DNA of 6,830 bases from positions 1 to 6,830 of the forward strand of contig JAEOUK010000111.1 in NCBI GenBank assembly GCA_016839385.1, in the 5' to 3' direction. Shown here piece by piece: positions 5,903-6,830 of the stretch. The translations under genes were made by a program, and so were the position numbers. The DNA comes from Promethearchaeota archaeon (lineage in GTDB: Archaea > Asgardarchaeota > Lokiarchaeia > Sigynarchaeales > MK-D1). Numbering within the stretch: position 1 is the first letter of the stretch; the number at the start of each line of letters is the position of its first letter. The notes under the pieces were generated by a model. The model had not been told where the DNA came from, did not search any database, and saw only the letters and a list, made by a program, of their open reading frames with translations.

Positions 5903-5970
5903 ACTAGGTTAACTTTCCTACGTATAGTTTTCTTTGATTCTATAAAAACCTATAGGAAAGTTAACCTAGT
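5903..5970. repeat. Perfect 18-bp inverted repeat flanking TATA-like boxes
   Basis: Left arm ACTAGGTTAACTTTCCTA (5903-5920) and right arm TAGGAAAGTTAACCTAGT (5953-5970) are exact reverse complements, separated by 32 bases. Each arm itself contains TAGG-N8-CCTA and the palindrome GTTAAC. The spacer holds a smaller inverted pair, TATAG (5923-5927) and CTATA (5940-5944), which are TATA-like on the two strands. The left arm lies 17 bases upstream of the surface-protein ATG (5886), over the likely transcription start. This layout suggests an operator pair for a dimeric regulator controlling the surface operon. A structural RNA role is also possible. Confidence 0.7.
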
Positions 5971-6093
5971 GGGTTAACATACTAAATGACATCTACCATT
6001 TGAGTTTAGAAGTTCATTTTTGAAAATTTTGTCGAATTTAGTCGTTCTGCTAGATAACCGCTCTGCGATTTCACTTTCGGTGCACCCCCTCCT

Positions 6094-6129
6094 AGAACAA
6101 ACAATCCACTAAAATGTAGTCTTTGTTCT
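6094..6129. repeat. Inverted repeat able to form a hairpin
   Basis: AGAACAAA (6094-6101) and TTTGTTCT (6122-6129) are exact reverse complements. Inside them ACTA (6108-6111) and TAGT (6117-6120) also pair, leaving an asymmetric internal bulge of 6 and 1 bases. It could be a protein-binding dyad, a weak terminator, or chance. Its distance from the neighbouring start codons does not distinguish these. Confidence 0.4.
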
Positions 6130-6170
6130 TTTCGTGAAATTTTTCTTCCCACTATGCAAGCCCATGATCC

Positions 6171-6207
6171 TATGCATCACTGTTCAAAGACTACGCATCA
6201 TTGTGCA
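6171..6207. repeat. Pair of 16-bp direct repeats, 21 bp apart
   Basis: TATGCATCACTGTTCA (6171-6186) and TACGCATCATTGTGCA (6192-6207) agree at 13 of 16 positions. The offset of 21 bp equals two helical turns, so both copies face the same side of the DNA. They lie directly upstream of the AT-rich box of the Rad51-like gene, where archaeal activators or repressors usually bind. A further TATGCA occurs at 6153-6158. Confidence 0.5.
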
Positions 6208-6212
6208 CTCTG

Positions 6213-6223
6213 TTTTTTTATAC
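6213..6223 (+). promoter_or_regulatory. TATA-like box, possibly bidirectional
   Basis: The plus strand reads TTTTTTTATAC and the minus strand GTATAAAAAAA, so a TATA box can be read either way. Rightward, a start about 26 bases downstream (near 6245) would give a leader of about 11 bases before the ATG at 6256. This fits the lack of a Shine-Dalgarno motif there. Confidence 0.45.
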
Positions 6224-6255
6224 TGGATCAGAAATTTTACTTCTTGTTATATGAA

Positions 6256-6830
6256 ATGACTCTAGACATCATGACTGCAGAGGAGTATCACAGAGAATTG
6301 ACTCAATATCCCCCGCTTAAATCCGGAAACAAATATATAGATGAATTACTGGACGGAGGGTTGCGAAGCGGATTGATACACTTGTTCGTAGGAAATCGGA
6401 AGACGAACTCAGATCTCCTAATGAGAATTGCAATCATGAGTTTCATGCCTCAGTCCGAAGGAGGATTAGGGATAGAAACAATGGGGAAAGTAGTGTATAT
6501 TGACGGAAATAATCGGTTTTCCCCCTATTTTCTCTCCCAACTCGCTCTTTCGAAAAATCTAAGCCCTCAGCAGATACTTCAGAAAATCTATATAGCTAGA
6601 GCATTCCAATGGACACAGATGGTGGAACTCGTTGAGGAAAAACTTACACAAATGCAAGACGTACGTTTAATCCTAATTTCCGGGTTAACCAGCATGTTCG
6701 AACCTATGAATGACCGAAAAGGGAAAGAAGGAACTTTGAATCAGCGGTCCTTTGATGAATTGAAGGCTGCAATCCAAGGAATTAAAACAGCCGTCAAAGA
6801 AAGCAATCCAATCGTCGTTATCACGGTTCC
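6256..6830 (+). CDS. Rad51/RadA-family paralog lacking ATPase motifs, 5' part
   Basis: The frame runs open for 191 codons from the ATG at 6256 to the window edge; an ATG at 6271 is an alternative start. The RecA-fold framework of Rad51/RadA is clear: LKSGNKYIDELLDGGLRSGLIHLFVG (residues 21-46), VVYIDGNNRFSP (79-90), then QKIYIARAFQWTQMVELVEE (109-128) and VRLILISGLTSMF (136-148), matching RadA segments such as ID-LLGGG, YIDTEGTFRP, IYVARAF and LLIVDSLTS. The ATPase residues are altered. Walker A is GNRKTNSD (46-53) in place of G-x4-G-K-T. The catalytic Glu position is Asn85. The Walker B Asp position is Ser142. No N-terminal helix-hairpin-helix domain precedes the core. It is probably a non-hydrolysing partner in homologous recombination or another RecA-fold complex. 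KaiC-like origin is less likely. No Shine-Dalgarno is seen. Confidence 0.75.
   Translation, partial: MTLDIMTAEEYHRELTQYPPLKSGNKYIDELLDGGLRSGLIHLFVGNRKTNSDLLMRIAIMSFMPQSEGGLGIETMGKVVYIDGNNRFSPYFLSQLALSKNLSPQQILQKIYIARAFQWTQMVELVEEKLTQMQDVRLILISGLTSMFEPMNDRKGKEGTLNQRSFDELKAAIQGIKTAVKESNPIVVITV

Larger units (their letters stand above)
5887..6255. other. Divergent control region between surface operon and Rad51-like gene
   Basis: This 369-base stretch contains no well-supported gene. From left to right it holds a perfect 18-bp inverted repeat around TATA-like boxes (5903-5970), a third GGTTAAC just outside it (5972-5978), a GC-richer patch at about 6050-6095, a hairpin-forming inverted repeat (6094-6129), two 16-bp direct repeats (6171-6207), and an AT-rich box (6213-6223) before the Rad51-like gene. 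One minus-strand frame stays open from 6176 to a stop at 6006 and is discussed as a finding. It is not called as a gene because it lacks a good start and has no recognisable homology. Confidence 0.6.

Noticed and set aside
5903..5970. The 18-bp inverted repeat as a miniature transposable element
   Set aside because: No target-site duplication flanks it, the element is only 68 bp, and the TATA-like boxes in the spacer fit a regulatory role better.
6040..6095. GC-richer patch that looks tRNA-like or SECIS-like
   Set aside because: No T-arm GTTC motif, no acceptor-stem pairing of tRNA length and no variable arm of tRNA(Sec); I could not build a SECIS fold by eye.
6172..6255. Upstream in-frame ATG at 6172 as start of the Rad51-like gene
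   Set aside because: The added residues are rich in His, Cys and Phe in no family pattern, and the extension would cover the direct repeats and the TATA-like box.

Overview
The window most likely comes from an archaeon, and the gene content points to the Asgard group. The evidence is a selenocysteine-specific elongation factor that reads more like eukaryotic EFSEC than bacterial SelB, a free-standing Roadblock/LC7 protein, a Rad51-family protein, archaeal TATA-like boxes, glycosylation-sequon-rich surface proteins with a C-terminal membrane anchor, and AT-rich DNA. The exact lineage cannot be fixed from sequence alone. No rRNA, tRNA, CRISPR array or insertion sequence was recognised.

Left part (1-1153). 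The 3' end of a long coiled-coil protein gene enters from the left. It is followed by a 42-residue single-span membrane protein gene, too short to stand out in a standard gene scan, which ends in a terminator-like hairpin. Facing it on the minus strand is a very basic protein with a probable C-x4-C...C-x2-H zinc site. Its promoter region is shared with the rightward operon.

Centre (1154-3368, plus). This is a two-gene operon: a Nudix hydrolase of the CoA-pyrophosphatase (NudL/NUDT7-8) type and EFSEC/SelB. The EFSEC start codon lies inside the end of the Nudix gene. EFSEC should deliver Sec-tRNA(Sec) to UGA codons, so the genome should encode the rest of the selenocysteine machinery.

Right-centre (3365-5886, minus). 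In transcription order from right to left these are a signal-peptide and C-anchored surface protein, a membrane-anchored DUF4430-like protein 12 bases behind it (one operon, with a hairpin plus T-rich terminator), a PIG-L/LmbE-family zinc deacetylase, and a Roadblock/LC7 protein. The Roadblock and EFSEC genes converge and their stop codons overlap.

Right end (5887-6830). A 369-base divergent control region holds a perfect 18-bp inverted repeat around TATA-like boxes, a shorter hairpin, and a pair of 16-bp direct repeats 21 bp apart. It is followed by the 5' part of a Rad51/RadA-like gene. That protein keeps the RecA-fold framework but has lost the Walker A lysine, the Walker B aspartate and the catalytic glutamate. 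This apparent pseudo-ATPase is the most unusual item in the window.
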